A stretch of 64,000 nt of DNA from Rhodospirillaceae bacterium SYSU D60007 (GCA_003574685.1 QOCQ01000022.1:1-64000), one strand, 5' to 3'. Counted from the first letter of the stretch, positions 36,744 through 45,896 are shown. Made by a program: numbers and translations. The notes: generated from the sequence alone by a model not told the origin.

Positions 36744-37088
36744 GGCCAGGCATGGTGCTCGTTAGATTCGGCGATGAGCGGCCGGCGTCGCCAGCGTTGC
36801 AGTTCTGACCAGTTCGTCATGCCTGAATCCATGGAGCTTGGGGGACGCGATCATGTTGACGACCCGGACCGCCTCTGCCTGTGGCGACCTCGCCTGGACT
36901 CGGTTCGCCGTCCGTGTGGCGGGCCGCCGGATGGCGGCCGTCGGTTTGTTGATACTGGGTTGGAGGATTCGAGGTGTCTGACGGATTTCGTCCGGCTTTC
37001 GATTTGTATCAATCAGGTTGTTGTTCTTGGTAGTTAACCGAAACATTAGATGTATGATTGCAAAAGCTACCATTGGGGGATGGTCGGC
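36744..37088. other. Noncoding gap before the patatin gene
   Basis: About 345 bp without a credible gene. The last ~60 bases are AT-rich (GGTTGTTGTTCTTGGTAG, then TTAACCGAAACATTAG), a plausible promoter zone for the rightward patatin cluster, though no clear -35/-10 pair stands out. The upstream part is GC-rich and shows nothing I recognise. Confidence 0.4.
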
Positions 37089-38285
37089 ATGAACCTGATC
37101 GGACTGGTGTTAGGCTGCGGGGGGCTCGCGGCCAGCTTGGTGCTCGGCGCCTGCGGCCAACTGGAACGCATCCACGCGGTGCCCGCCGACTCGCTCGATC
37201 AGGTCAAGGTCGCCGGCATCAGCAACGCGCGGTTCTATGTTGATACCGGCGGCCCGGCGATGGCGGCCGAGGGCATCGCCGCCTATCAACGCGAGCTGGC
37301 ATGGCGCAAGAGCCAAGGACTTACAGGCCCCCTGCCGCCGGCGTACTTTCTGGCCATCTCCGGCGGCGGTGATGACGGCGCGTTCGGCGCTGGCCTGTTG
37401 ACAGGCTGGACCAAGCACGGCAACAGGCCCGAGTTCAAGCTTGTCACTGGTATCAGCACCGGTGCGCTGTCGGCGCCCTTCGCGTTCCTCGGACCGGAGT
37501 ACGACGAGGCGCTCGCGGCCGTCTACACCAAGACCAAGCCCGATGACATCTTCACCAAGCGCTCGTTCCTTGCTGCGCTCACCAGCGATGCGCTGAGCGA
37601 CAACGCGCCCCTCTACAAGACCATGTCCAAGTACCTGACCATGGACATGATGCGCAGGATTGCCGCGGAATACGACAAGGGCCGACTGTTATTGATATCG
37701 ACGACGCACTTCGATGCGGCCAGGCCGGTGATCTGGAACATCGGGGCAATTGCCAAGACGGATACACCCGAAGCGCTCGAACTGATCCGGAGAATTCTTC
37801 TGGCCTCGGCCGCCGTGCCTGCCGCCTTCCCGCCGGTCCTGCTCGATGTCGAGGTCAACGGCAAGGAGTACCAGGAAATGCACGTCGACGGCGGCGCCGT
37901 GGCACAAGTCTTCCTTTATCCGCCGACACTGCATCTCGCGGAGACGAGCCACCGCCAGCACGTCGAGCGCAAGCGGATAGCCTATGTGATCCGCAACTCC
38001 AAGCTCAATTCGCCTTGGGAGGACGTGCCGCGCAAGACGCTGACCATCGCCGGTCGCGCGATCTCCATGCTGATCGCCAGTAACGGCGTAGGCGACATGT
38101 ACCGAATCTATTCCACGACGCGGCGCGACGGCGTCAATTTCAACCTGGCCTACATTGATCGTGATTTCACCGCCGAGTATGTCGGGCCGTTTGATCCGCG
38201 CTACATGGTGCCGCTCTTCCAGTATGGTCATGAGCTGGGACAGCGCGGCTATCCCTGGAAGAAGGCACCGCCTGGCCTCGAATAG
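37089..38285 (+). CDS. Patatin-like phospholipase lipoprotein
   Basis: 398 aa. Lipoprotein signal with lipobox LGAC (Cys ~residue 22). Oxyanion loop SGGGDDGAFGAG (~residue 92), nucleophile GISTG (~120) and catalytic Asp in HVDGGAV (~266) complete the patatin dyad. A membrane-attached lipid acyl hydrolase. I chose the ATG at 37089 with GGGGGA eight bases upstream over in-frame ATGs at 37050 and 37080. First gene of a cluster of exported proteins. Confidence 0.88.
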   Translation: MNLIGLVLGCGGLAASLVLGACGQLERIHAVPADSLDQVKVAGISNARFYVDTGGPAMAAEGIAAYQRELAWRKSQGLTGPLPPAYFLAISGGGDDGAFGAGLLTGWTKHGNRPEFKLVTGISTGALSAPFAFLGPEYDEALAAVYTKTKPDDIFTKRSFLAALTSDALSDNAPLYKTMSKYLTMDMMRRIAAEYDKGRLLLISTTHFDAARPVIWNIGAIAKTDTPEALELIRRILLASAAVPAAFPPVLLDVEVNGKEYQEMHVDGGAVAQVFLYPPTLHLAETSHRQHVERKRIAYVIRNSKLNSPWEDVPRKTLTIAGRAISMLIASNGVGDMYRIYSTTRRDGVNFNLAYIDRDFTAEYVGPFDPRYMVPLFQYGHELGQRGYPWKKAPPGLE

Positions 38286-38349
38286 GCTCCGGTACGCCAG
38301 TTGGAGAGTGTCGGCCGCTCGACGTGAACACTGCAGGGGGGTAGGGGCC

Positions 38350-38835
38350 ATGAACAGAGACAACAGCACAGCGGCCAGATCCGCCGGCCCGGCCTCACTC
38401 GGGCGGCGACGCGCGGTCGTGAGTTTCGTGATGGCGCCTATCGGACTCTCGCTGCCGGCAAGGGGCATGGCGCAGACACCGTCCGGGACTGTCGAAATCA
38501 GCCAGGTGCAAATCGCGTTCCTCGTCAGCGGCAATCTCGGGAGCGGCCGGCTTCATTTCCAAGGGCGAACGTATCCCTTTTCGATCGGCGGGTTGGGCGT
38601 CGGCGGCATCGGCGTCAACAGGCTGGAAGCCGTCGGCTCGGTGTATGGTCTCAACCGCATCGAGCAGTTCTCCGGAGTCTATGGCGGCGCGCGGACGGGC
38701 GTCGCTGTGGGAGACACCGGCCGCGGCCAGCTCTGGCTGGAGAACGGCAATGGCGTGAAGATGCATCTGCGTGCCAGGCGAGAGGGATTGGCGCTGACGA
38801 TCGGCGGCGACGGCCTCGTCGTCCAGATGAAATAA
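38350..38835 (+). CDS. DUF1134-like exported protein
   Basis: 161 aa. A twin-arginine-like N-terminus (LGRRRAVVSFVMAPIGLSLP) ends near ARGMAQ, and the body reads FLVSGNLGSGRLHFQGRTYPFSIGGLGVGGIGVNRLEA, close to the DUF1134 pattern. RRR before the hydrophobic run makes Tat export possible. Function unknown. A GGGG-rich ribosome site precedes the ATG at 38350. Confidence 0.7.
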   Translation: MNRDNSTAARSAGPASLGRRRAVVSFVMAPIGLSLPARGMAQTPSGTVEISQVQIAFLVSGNLGSGRLHFQGRTYPFSIGGLGVGGIGVNRLEAVGSVYGLNRIEQFSGVYGGARTGVAVGDTGRGQLWLENGNGVKMHLRARREGLALTIGGDGLVVQMK

Positions 38836-38851
38836 GACGCTGGAGGCGAAG

Positions 38852-39388
38852 ATGATCGCAGCATCCATCACCCGAACCATCCTGTCGGCTCTCCTGGTTG
38901 CGGCCGTGTTGCCGCCGGCCCTGGCGCAGTCCGAGGAAAACGGGATCAATGCCTCGTCGGTTGTGCGCGGCAAGGGCACGGGGTTCCGGGTCGCGGAAAA
39001 AATTGGGACCTTCGTCGGCACGCTTGAGGGGCCGTTCTATGTCGAGGGTTCCGAAGGCCCCGTGCGCGCCGGGACGCTCGTCTGCTCGGCGGCACTGGAG
39101 ATCAAGACCGAAGATCGCGCACATCAGGGCAGCGGGCGCTGCCTTATCATGGCGGAGGAGGGCGGCGAGGTCTTTGGGCAATACAGCTGCACTGGTCATT
39201 TCCTGGTCGGCTGCAGCGGCACCTTCACGATCACCGGCGGGACGGGCCGCTTTGCCGGCATCACCGGCGGCGGACCCATGACCGCGCGCACGAGCGTTGG
39301 CAAGTTCGGTAGCGGAACGTCAGTGACCCGCGACCTTGAGGTTGAGGGCATCGTCTTCTGGCGCGACCTGAAGTACAAGCTGCCCTGA
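38852..39388 (+). CDS. Exported protein of unknown function
   Basis: 178 aa. Signal peptide ILSALLVAAVLPPALAQ (cleavage ~residue 26). The mature part is Gly/Thr-rich beta sequence (GGTGRFAGITGGGPMTAR) with four Cys likely forming disulphides. This GGTGRFAGITGGG phrase recurs in secreted allene-oxide-cyclase-like barrels, a tentative link. 16 bp after the DUF1134-like gene. Confidence 0.7.
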   Translation: MIAASITRTILSALLVAAVLPPALAQSEENGINASSVVRGKGTGFRVAEKIGTFVGTLEGPFYVEGSEGPVRAGTLVCSAALEIKTEDRAHQGSGRCLIMAEEGGEVFGQYSCTGHFLVGCSGTFTITGGTGRFAGITGGGPMTARTSVGKFGSGTSVTRDLEVEGIVFWRDLKYKLP

Positions 39389-39422
39389 GTTCGTACCGCA
39401 GCCCGACACACGGGAGTGGGCC

Positions 39423-39826
39423 TTGGAACAGACGCATCCCGCCGCACCCGGACACCTGCCGGGATTCATCATCAGCCCCGGACAAATTGACTATCTGTTC
39501 GTCGTGACGATTGTCCTTCTCATCGGGATCGTCCTCCTCATCGGCCTTCTCATCTAAATCTCCATGCGCTTCCCGAGCGGATCGCGCATCGAACCAACAA
39601 AGTACAGATGGAGATTGTGGCCGTCCTGGCCCTGCTCGCCCTGTTTACCCACGAGCACTTGTTCTGGATCGCGGCCCTGGTTCTCGCTTTCGTTCGGTTT
39701 CCGGACCTCTCGATCCCGATTGCTTCGATGGCCGAGTCCCTGCAGGGCGTCCCTCCCGATGGGAGCTGCATGGCCAACGCCTACACGGACAACTATCACG
39801 ACATAACGTCGGGCAACCTAGCGTGA
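39423..39826 (+). pseudogene. Small two-helix membrane protein, frameshifted
   Basis: From a TTG at 39423 (GGGAG upstream) the frame reads HLPGFIISPGQIDYLFVV and one helix, then stops at 39557. In another frame, directly adjoining, the text reads LNLHALPERIAHRTNKVQ followed by MEIVAVLALLALFTHEHLF and stops at 39826. In relatives I recall, these two halves form one ~130-aa protein (first helix, LHALPE linker, second hydrophobic region). A one-base loss near 39548-39556 would explain the split. Function unknown. Confidence 0.6.
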
Positions 39827-39964
39827 CGCGTTTGCTCTTTCTCCATGCGGTACATACAATTGGCGCCGTGCATGCCGTAATACTACGGATCCAGGCTGTG
39901 CTGCTTCCGGTGCAAACGCTGGTCTTCAGCGGCCACTGAACGCATGGAGACAAACCATCACGTC

Positions 39965-41200
39965 TCACAGCTCCACGTCGCCGGCCAGGAGGCGCTGCGC
40001 GATGGTGCGGCGCAGGATTTCGTTGGTGCCGTCGGCGATGTTGACCGCGCGCAGATCGTGCCAGGCGTGGGTGAGGTGCATTTCGTTAGTAAGCCCCATG
40101 GCGCCATGCGTCTGCATCGCGCGATCGACGGCGCGAAGCCCCACCTCGACCGCATAGGTCTTGGTCATCGAAAGCTCCTTGATGGCGCGCTCCCCGCGGT
40201 CCAGCAACTGCGCCACGTTGAGACCCATCAGGTGCGAGGCGTGCAGCTCCATGGCCGATTCGGCCAGCGGGAAGGTCACCCCCTGGTAGTCGGCGATCCT
40301 GTGGCCGAAGGCCTCGCGCTGAGCCGCGTAGTCGAGGGCTTTCTGCAACGCCCAGCGGCCCAGCCCCACCGCACGCGCCGTGTTGTAGACGCGTCCCAGC
40401 GACACGCCGAGCAGGCCGATCCTGAAACCCTCATGCAACTGGCCGACGAGCTGGTCAGGCTCGACGCGTACGCCGTCGAACACAAGCTCGCCCTCGTTGC
40501 CGCCGGCGTGGCCGAACATGCGGATCACGCTCTCCAGCCGGAACCCTTCGGCCCTTGTCGAGACTAGGAACGCGCTGATGCCGCCCGTCTTGCTGCGCGC
40601 CCGCTCTGGATCGGTGACAGCGAACACGATCACCCAGTCGGCCTGCGGCGAGTTGGTCGTCCAGATCTTGCGGCCGTGCAGGCGCCAGCCGTTGCCGTCC
40701 GGCACCGCGCGCGTGCGGATCATCGCCGCATCGGAGCCGGCACCGGGTTCCGACAGGCCGAAACACATCGAGGTGCGCCCGGCCATCATGTCGGCGAGGA
40801 TGGTTTCACGCGCCTGCGGCGTCACCTCGCGCAGCACGACGCTGGGGCCGAATGCCCAGTGGCTCAGCACATGGGCGCCCAGCCAGTGCTGCATGCCGCA
40901 TTGCCTGTAGATCTGCTCCCAGGCGACGAAGTAGGCGAGCAGGCCCAGTCCGCCGCCGCCCAGCGCGGTTGGCGTGCACATGGTGTAGTAGCCGGCACTG
41001 GCGGAGGCCATGCGCACCTCGCGCATCAGCGCCACCGCCTCGGGCACGTAACGCCCGTCGCGTGCGTAGAGGCGATGCGGATCGGTGAGCAGCGCGTGGT
41101 TCTTCTCGTGCCGGGGCGCCACCTCCGCACGGATGAACGCCGCGATTCCCTCGCGGACGGCGGCGATCTCTTCCGGCAGTTCGAAGGCTATGGCCGCCAT
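39965..41200 (-). CDS. Acyl-CoA dehydrogenase
   Basis: 411-aa FAD enzyme oxidising acyl-CoA to enoyl-CoA. MCFGLSEPGAGSDAAMIRT (FAD-binding signature), GWRLHGRKIWTTNSPQADWV, RMFGHAGGNEGELVFDGVRV and the C-terminal THGAMGLTNEMHLTHAWHDLRAVNIADGTNEILRR are all standard. The catalytic base position near the C-terminus has no typical YEG; specificity is undetermined. It lies 9 bp after a pirin gene on the same strand. Confidence 0.92.
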   Translation of the reverse strand: MAAIAFELPEEIAAVREGIAAFIRAEVAPRHEKNHALLTDPHRLYARDGRYVPEAVALMREVRMASASAGYYTMCTPTALGGGGLGLLAYFVAWEQIYRQCGMQHWLGAHVLSHWAFGPSVVLREVTPQARETILADMMAGRTSMCFGLSEPGAGSDAAMIRTRAVPDGNGWRLHGRKIWTTNSPQADWVIVFAVTDPERARSKTGGISAFLVSTRAEGFRLESVIRMFGHAGGNEGELVFDGVRVEPDQLVGQLHEGFRIGLLGVSLGRVYNTARAVGLGRWALQKALDYAAQREAFGHRIADYQGVTFPLAESAMELHASHLMGLNVAQLLDRGERAIKELSMTKTYAVEVGLRAVDRAMQTHGAMGLTNEMHLTHAWHDLRAVNIADGTNEILRRTIAQRLLAGDVEL

Positions 41201-41209
41201 GCAGGCTCC

Positions 41210-42073
41210 TCAGAAGCGGCCGGAATTGTAGTCCTGGATCGCCTGCACGATCTGCGCCTGCGTGTTCATCACGAACGGGCCGTACTTCGCGATCGGCTCG
41301 CGCAACGGCCGGCCGGCCACCAGCAGCAGGCGGGCGGGCGCATTGCCCCGGGCAGCAACGACGATGGTGTCGCCGCTACTCAGCACGCCGATCCTGCCGC
41401 GCTCCAGCGTCCTCGGGTCATCACCCTGGCCGACCTCGATCGTACCCTCGAACGGGTAGAGGAATGCGGTGTAATCGGCTGGCAGCGTGTGCCGAAACCT
41501 GCCGCTTGCCGGCAGGCTGACATCGAAATAGGTCGGGTCGGTTGCGATCGCCTGAACGGCGCCCTCGATGTTGCCCAGGCGGCCTGCAATCACCTTGGCT
41601 TGCGCGCCGCCGGGCAGGTCGATCACCGGGATCGCTTCGGGCTCGATGTTCTGGTACCGCGGGGCCATCATCTTGTCGGTTGCCGGCAGGTTCACCCAGA
41701 GCTGGAAGCCCCACATCAGGCCGTCTTCCTGTTCGGGCATCTCGGAATGCACAATGCCGCGGCCGGCGGTCATCCATTGCACGCTGCCAGGGCGCAGCAG
41801 GCCGCTGTTGCCCTTGTTGTCGCCATGCCGCATGCGGCCGGCGAGCATGTAGGTCACCGTTTCGAAACCGCGATGCGGATGGTCGGGAAAGCCGGCGATA
41901 TAGTCGCATGCCGAGTCGGAGCGGAACTCGTCGAGCATCAGGAACGGGTCGAGGTCGGCAAGGCCCGGGCGGCCGATCAGACGGTTCAGCCGCACGCCGG
42001 CACCGTCACTGGCAGGCATGCCGGGCACTGCCCGTTCGACACGACGCGTGCCGGAGAGGCCGGAGGATGACAT
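41210..42073 (-). CDS. Pirin family protein (copy 1 of 3)
   Basis: 287 aa, bicupin. Metal ligands in HPHRGFETVTYMLAGRMRHGDN and GIVHSEMPEQ (HxH...H...E). C-terminal cupin GPFVMNTQAQIVQAIQDY. Pirins bind Fe and act as quercetinases or regulators. The ATG at 42073 with GGAAGGGG upstream is favoured over 42097. Cotranscribed with the acyl-CoA dehydrogenase. Two more pirins lie at 60343 and 61343. Confidence 0.9.
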   Translation of the reverse strand: MSSSGLSGTRRVERAVPGMPASDGAGVRLNRLIGRPGLADLDPFLMLDEFRSDSACDYIAGFPDHPHRGFETVTYMLAGRMRHGDNKGNSGLLRPGSVQWMTAGRGIVHSEMPEQEDGLMWGFQLWVNLPATDKMMAPRYQNIEPEAIPVIDLPGGAQAKVIAGRLGNIEGAVQAIATDPTYFDVSLPASGRFRHTLPADYTAFLYPFEGTIEVGQGDDPRTLERGRIGVLSSGDTIVVAARGNAPARLLLVAGRPLREPIAKYGPFVMNTQAQIVQAIQDYNSGRF

Positions 42074-42181
42074 GGCCGCGGCGCCCCTTCCCTGCATGAG
42101 GATACTGCGGCGTGATATGGGCCGCGGCTGTGCGCGGTGCAACCGTTTCACCGGCGCGGCCTGGTGAAGTATGAAGCCCGC

Positions 42182-42415
42182 ATGAACAGCGATTTTCGTT
42201 TCTGGCAGTTCTTTGGCACGGTCTGGCTGCTGGTCGGGGTCGGCTGGTGGGGAGGCAGCCTCATCACGATCCTGATGGTGGTGCAGGAGGACCAGGTACG
42301 CGCCATTCTGGCCTGGGCGTTTTTCGCGATCGGTCTCGCCATATCCATTGCCGGCGGCACCATCGCCTGGCGCGCGCGCCGGGCTGCCGCGCACCGCCAG
42401 CATCCGGAGCCGTGA
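42182..42415 (+). CDS. Small two-helix membrane protein
   Basis: 77 aa: MNSDFRFWQFFGTVWLLVGVGWW, a second hydrophobic stretch LAWAFFAIGLAISIAGGTI, then a basic tail. Inner membrane by the positive-inside tail. No family recognised. Convergent with the rhodanese gene two bases away. Confidence 0.55.
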   Translation: MNSDFRFWQFFGTVWLLVGVGWWGGSLITILMVVQEDQVRAILAWAFFAIGLAISIAGGTIAWRARRAAAHRQHPEP

Positions 42416-42417
42416 CG

Positions 42418-43275
42418 CTAGGTAGTGCTCATTGGCAGGGCGGGATCTGCTGCCCATTCCTGCAGCGAGTTATCGTAGACCGTAACGTCGTTGCGGCCCA
42501 GCAAGGCGGTCAGCGCGAAGGCATCGCCTGTAGCTGCTATGCCGCCCCCGCAATATGCCACCACGCGCTTGCCCGGCGCTGCACCGCGGCTGTCGAAGAT
42601 GGCGGCAAGCTCAGCGGGCGGCCTGAACGTGTTGTCGGCATTGAACAGCGCCACCGCCGGCACGCTCACGCTGCCGGTAATGTGGCCGGGACGGCCGTAG
42701 TGGATCGCGCTGGTGCCGTCGTGCTGTTCCGGCCGCAGGCAGTTCACGACCACCGAGCCGCGATCCGCGAGCGCCGCCAGCACGCCCTGCTTGTCGACAA
42801 GGAGTTCGGGTCGCGGGCGGGCCGTCAATGCGGCGGATGGGTAAGACCGCGGCACTGTCTCGAGGGGGCGGGCCTCAGCCATCCACTTCTTGAGGCCCCC
42901 GTCTAGCACGGCCGCCCGATCAAAGCCGATGGTGCGCAGCAGCCACCACACGCGCGTTGCCCACCATATGTCGCCGTCGCAATACAGCACCACCTCGCTG
43001 TCGTCACCGACCCCCTTGCCGGCAAAGGCGCGGGCCAGAGCCTCGGGCGGAAGCGCGGTGAAGCGCAGGCCGCTGGTCTGGTCGGAGAGGTCTGTCTGCT
43101 GGTCCAGCAGCACGGCTCCGGGAATGTGGCCGCGCTCCGTGTAGAGCCGCTGGCCCTTCTCCACCGTGAAGCCGCCCTCGGGCCGTGGCCTCAGGAACGT
43201 CGTGCAGTCGAACAGCCGAAGTGCCGGTGCCTGCAATCGGTCAGCCAGCTGTGAAGTCGAGATGAGTCCGCCCAT
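42418..43275 (-). CDS. Tandem-rhodanese sulfurtransferase
   Basis: 285 aa from the ATG at 43275. Two rhodanese domains: the first ends with VVLYCDGDIWWATR, the second with VAYCGGGIAATGDAF; the latter Cys is the likely persulfide carrier. It lacks the CRxGxR loop of classical TST or the CG(S/T)GVTA loop of MST, so the donor (thiosulfate or mercaptopyruvate) cannot be assigned. Single gene. Confidence 0.85.
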   Translation of the reverse strand: MGGLISTSQLADRLQAPALRLFDCTTFLRPRPEGGFTVEKGQRLYTERGHIPGAVLLDQQTDLSDQTSGLRFTALPPEALARAFAGKGVGDDSEVVLYCDGDIWWATRVWWLLRTIGFDRAAVLDGGLKKWMAEARPLETVPRSYPSAALTARPRPELLVDKQGVLAALADRGSVVVNCLRPEQHDGTSAIHYGRPGHITGSVSVPAVALFNADNTFRPPAELAAIFDSRGAAPGKRVVAYCGGGIAATGDAFALTALLGRNDVTVYDNSLQEWAADPALPMSTT

Positions 43276-43420
43276 GCCAGTTCTCCAGGCCCGGGCGCCA
43301 GCGCCCGCGATATGCGCGGGCATTCTGCCAGAAATATAGTATTTAGAGGCTCCTCCGTTGCCGGCCAGGTGCAGGTCGCAATTGCACCGGCCGGCGGGAG
43401 GATGCGTTCGTATATAAACC

Positions 43421-43435
43421 TTAACGAACGGTTAA
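43421..43435. promoter_or_regulatory. Palindrome TTAAC-N5-GTTAA
   Basis: A perfect 5-bp inverted repeat in an AT-rich stretch (TATATAAACCTTAACGAACG) within the 253-bp gap between the rhodanese start and the terB end. It may be a promoter/operator of the rhodanese gene. The rest of the gap shows nothing I recognise. Confidence 0.3.
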
Positions 43436-43528
43436 TTTGTACAGGCACTCACTCCGCTGTGTCAATGTTGTGATAGGCTGTGACAGGGCCGTGGACGCGG
43501 CGAAGGTACCCATTTTGGGCGGCCCATT

Positions 43529-43933
43529 TCAGGGTCTGGCGTAACGCGCCCGCGCCGCCGTCTCCAGGGCCGCGCAGGTCAGCGAATCAATGTCGAACAA
43601 CTCGGCCAGCAGGTCCAGCACGCCGATTTCCGTATCGTGCACCTTGCGCTCCGCGGCAATCATGTCGCAGGCGAGCGCGTAGGCTGTCTCGCCGAAGCCG
43701 CGGGGCACCGTCTTGCGGATGAAGGCCGCCACCTTGTCCAGCCCGCCATCGGCGCCCAGGGCGGTGGCGCAGCTTTCCGTCACCTTGGGCAGACGGTCCA
43801 CCCGGAAGCCGCGAAAGACAGGCAGGTGCTCGACCAGATCGCGCATCGCATCAACCTCGGCCGGCGAGAGGTCGCGGTCGGCGCCGGCTGCCAGAACCAT
43901 CGTCCAGATCAAACCTTCCTGCAGCGCCGACAT
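43529..43933 (-). CDS. TerB-family tellurite-resistance-like protein
   Basis: 134 aa, all-helical. LIWTMVLAAGADRDLSPAEVDAM and ACDMIAAERKVHDTEIGVLDLLAELFDID match the TerB fold, with acidic pairs that could bind metal. Function in most contexts is unknown. It follows amiR by 18 bp and so is probably expressed with the amide sensor pair. Confidence 0.8.
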   Translation of the reverse strand: MSALQEGLIWTMVLAAGADRDLSPAEVDAMRDLVEHLPVFRGFRVDRLPKVTESCATALGADGGLDKVAAFIRKTVPRGFGETAYALACDMIAAERKVHDTEIGVLDLLAELFDIDSLTCAALETAARARYARP

Positions 43934-43951
43934 CGTGCAATTCCTCGCAAA

Positions 43952-44599
43952 TCAGGGATTTGCACCCGGTGTGCCTGCCCTGCCGCGGCCGGTCAAGGGC
44001 GGCTGGCCGGGAAGCGGGCAGGGCAGGGCGAACTCGCCAGCGAGGAAACCAGCGCTGAGCGCTTCGATTGTCAGGCGGCGCGACATGGCGGCCCGCTGAA
44101 GGATGCGAAAGGCCTCCACCTCGCCCACGCGCGCCTCGTGCATGACCCGCAGCACGGCCGAGAACAGGATGCGCCGCGACCGCAACCGCTCCTCGGCGGC
44201 GCCAAGCCGGTGGCGCAACAGGCGAAGCGCGGCAAACTGGTGCATGGCGATCGCGATGGAGGAATAGATCCCGGTGGGACGGACCGGCTTCATCAGGTAG
44301 GCCGACGGCTCGCAAGCCAGCATCGCTTCCAGCCGGCTGGGCGTCTCGGAACCGATGACCGCCACCACAGGAAGGTCGAGGCTACGAAGCGCCCCTTCAT
44401 GCTCGACGGCATAGCCCTGGTCGGCGTCGAAGAAGAGGATATCGGCCGATTGGCATTGAGGCGGGCTCGTGCAGTTGCCCACGGTCACGCCAAGGCCGAG
44501 AAACTCAAGCTGGTTTTTCAGGACCGTGAGGTCGCGTCCCGGCGGGTGCTCGACCAGCGCATGCAGGCCCCGAAACGAGCGCAGATGCCGTCGCCTCAT
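43952..44599 (-). CDS. amiR: AmiR-like ANTAR-domain antiterminator
   Basis: 215 aa. Pseudo-receiver in the first ~120 residues (ADILFFDADQGY, VVAVIGSETPSR, AYLMKPVRPTG), without a canonical phospho-Asp set, as in Pseudomonas AmiR. Coiled helix ~125-150 and C-terminal ANTAR (SAVLRVMHEARVGEVEAFRILQRAAMSRRLTIEAL, ~150-195). AmiR binds nascent leader RNA and prevents termination when AmiC releases it in the presence of amide. Starts inside the amiC stop (ATGA). Confidence 0.87.
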   Translation of the reverse strand: MRRRHLRSFRGLHALVEHPPGRDLTVLKNQLEFLGLGVTVGNCTSPPQCQSADILFFDADQGYAVEHEGALRSLDLPVVAVIGSETPSRLEAMLACEPSAYLMKPVRPTGIYSSIAIAMHQFAALRLLRHRLGAAEERLRSRRILFSAVLRVMHEARVGEVEAFRILQRAAMSRRLTIEALSAGFLAGEFALPCPLPGQPPLTGRGRAGTPGANP

Positions 44600-45789
44600 T
44601 TGACGATTCGCAACGAGGCTGCAGGCGCAGGCGCGCCATCGCGGTGCGCCACTGCCCCGGTCATGTCGTCCAGGTCGAGCCAGGTGAGATAAGGGTCAGG
44701 CTTCACCGGCGCGGCCGCCGCATGGAGAATCTCGAAGCTGAAGCCCGGTCGCGACCGGGCCAGCCTGGGCGTCAGATAGCTATGGTTGTTATCGGGATCG
44801 ACACGGACCATGCCCTGCGGGGCCGGAAGTTCTTCGTGGTAGGTCGCCTCGCGCACGCGGGCAACCTCCGACGTCCCGGCCCGGCGAATGGCCCGCGCCA
44901 GCAGCATGCCGCAGAGATAAGAAGCTTCGGCATCGACCGATGGCAGATTGCCACTGCCGAACATCTCCCGATAGCGCCGGACAAAGGCACGATTCTCCGG
45001 CGAGTCAATGCTTGCGAAGTACACCGATGACGTGATGTGCCCCACCGACGCACGCCGGCCGATCAGTCGCAGCTCCGGTTCGCACAGGCTGCAGCTCAGG
45101 ATCAGCGGACGCGGCTCGCGGCGGTCGCGCTGACAGGCACGATGCAGTTCCCGGTAGAACCGGTAGCTGGCCTCGCCCACCAGCGTATTGAAGATGATGG
45201 GCGGCCTTCGCTCGATGATCTCCTGGACGATATGGCTGATCTCCGTATCCCATAGCGGCACGAGGCGCTTGGCGATGATTCCGCCGCCTGCCGCCGAGAC
45301 GATCTCCTGGAGGACGCGCGTGGTTTCCCAGGTCCAGAGGTAGTTGGCGCCCACGCAATACACGTGGTTGCCCATCGTCTCGATCATGTGGCGCGCAAGC
45401 GGCACGATGTGCTGGTTGGGTGCCGCGCCGACGTAGATCACGTTATCGCTGTTCTCGAAGCCTTCGTAGCGCGCCGAGTGCCACAGCATGCGATCGTAGC
45501 GCTCGATCAGCGGCAACACCTGCTTGCGCGATGCCGAGGTATAGCAGCCGACGATGTGCCGGACCGCCTTGTCGCGGATCAGGATCTCGCAATGCTCCTG
45601 GTAGTTCTCGAGCTCGCCGCCGGGATCGAACACCAGGGGAGCGAGCCGGAAGTCGAACTCGGCGCTGCTGTTGACGTGGTCGATTGCCAGGGTCAGGCCG
45701 TTGAGCATTTCGCGGCCGACCAGGCCGTAGGGCCCGGTCAGCGAATAGAGTACGCCGATGTGAACCGTTTCGCGTCGGCGCTTTGCCAT
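44596..45789 (-). CDS. amiC: AmiC-like cytosolic amide sensor (periplasmic-binding fold)
   Basis: 397 aa, Leu/Ile/Val-binding fold (IGVLYSLTGPYGLVGREMLNG ... VFDPGGELENYQEHCEIL ... IVGCYTSASRKQVLPLIERYD). There is no signal peptide, and the next gene is an ANTAR protein, so it is the sensor AmiC rather than a transport receptor. It would hold AmiR inactive until amide binds. The ATG at 45789 (GAGAG upstream) is preferred. Divergent from the amidase operon. Confidence 0.87.
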   Translation of the reverse strand: MAKRRRETVHIGVLYSLTGPYGLVGREMLNGLTLAIDHVNSSAEFDFRLAPLVFDPGGELENYQEHCEILIRDKAVRHIVGCYTSASRKQVLPLIERYDRMLWHSARYEGFENSDNVIYVGAAPNQHIVPLARHMIETMGNHVYCVGANYLWTWETTRVLQEIVSAAGGGIIAKRLVPLWDTEISHIVQEIIERRPPIIFNTLVGEASYRFYRELHRACQRDRREPRPLILSCSLCEPELRLIGRRASVGHITSSVYFASIDSPENRAFVRRYREMFGSGNLPSVDAEASYLCGMLLARAIRRAGTSEVARVREATYHEELPAPQGMVRVDPDNNHSYLTPRLARSRPGFSFEILHAAAAPVKPDPYLTWLDLDDMTGAVAHRDGAPAPAASLRIVK

Positions 45790-45866
45790 GGTGTCTCTCG
45801 CCCGCTGCAAACGTGGCAGTGCAAATCAGGCGGCGTCAAGCTGCATTGCTTGCAATGACAAACACG

Positions 45867-45896
45867 TTGACAAATCTGTGCAGCGCAACTGAGTAT
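45867..45896 (+). promoter_or_regulatory. Candidate promoter of the amidase operon
   Basis: A perfect TTGACA (45867-45872), then 17-18 nt, then TGAGTA/GAGTAT (45890-45896). It reads toward the amidase genes, placing a leader of about 200 nt before the first start codon, which holds the attenuator described next. Confidence 0.5.

Noticed and set aside
36762-37073. Minus-strand 103-codon frame in the gap before the patatin gene
   Set aside because: No ribosome site, no motif, and Arg/Ala-rich text typical of chance frames.
45811-45866. Possible sigma-54 site upstream of the amidase operon
   Set aside because: TGGCAG and TTGC words occur but no GG-N10-GC spacing is present.
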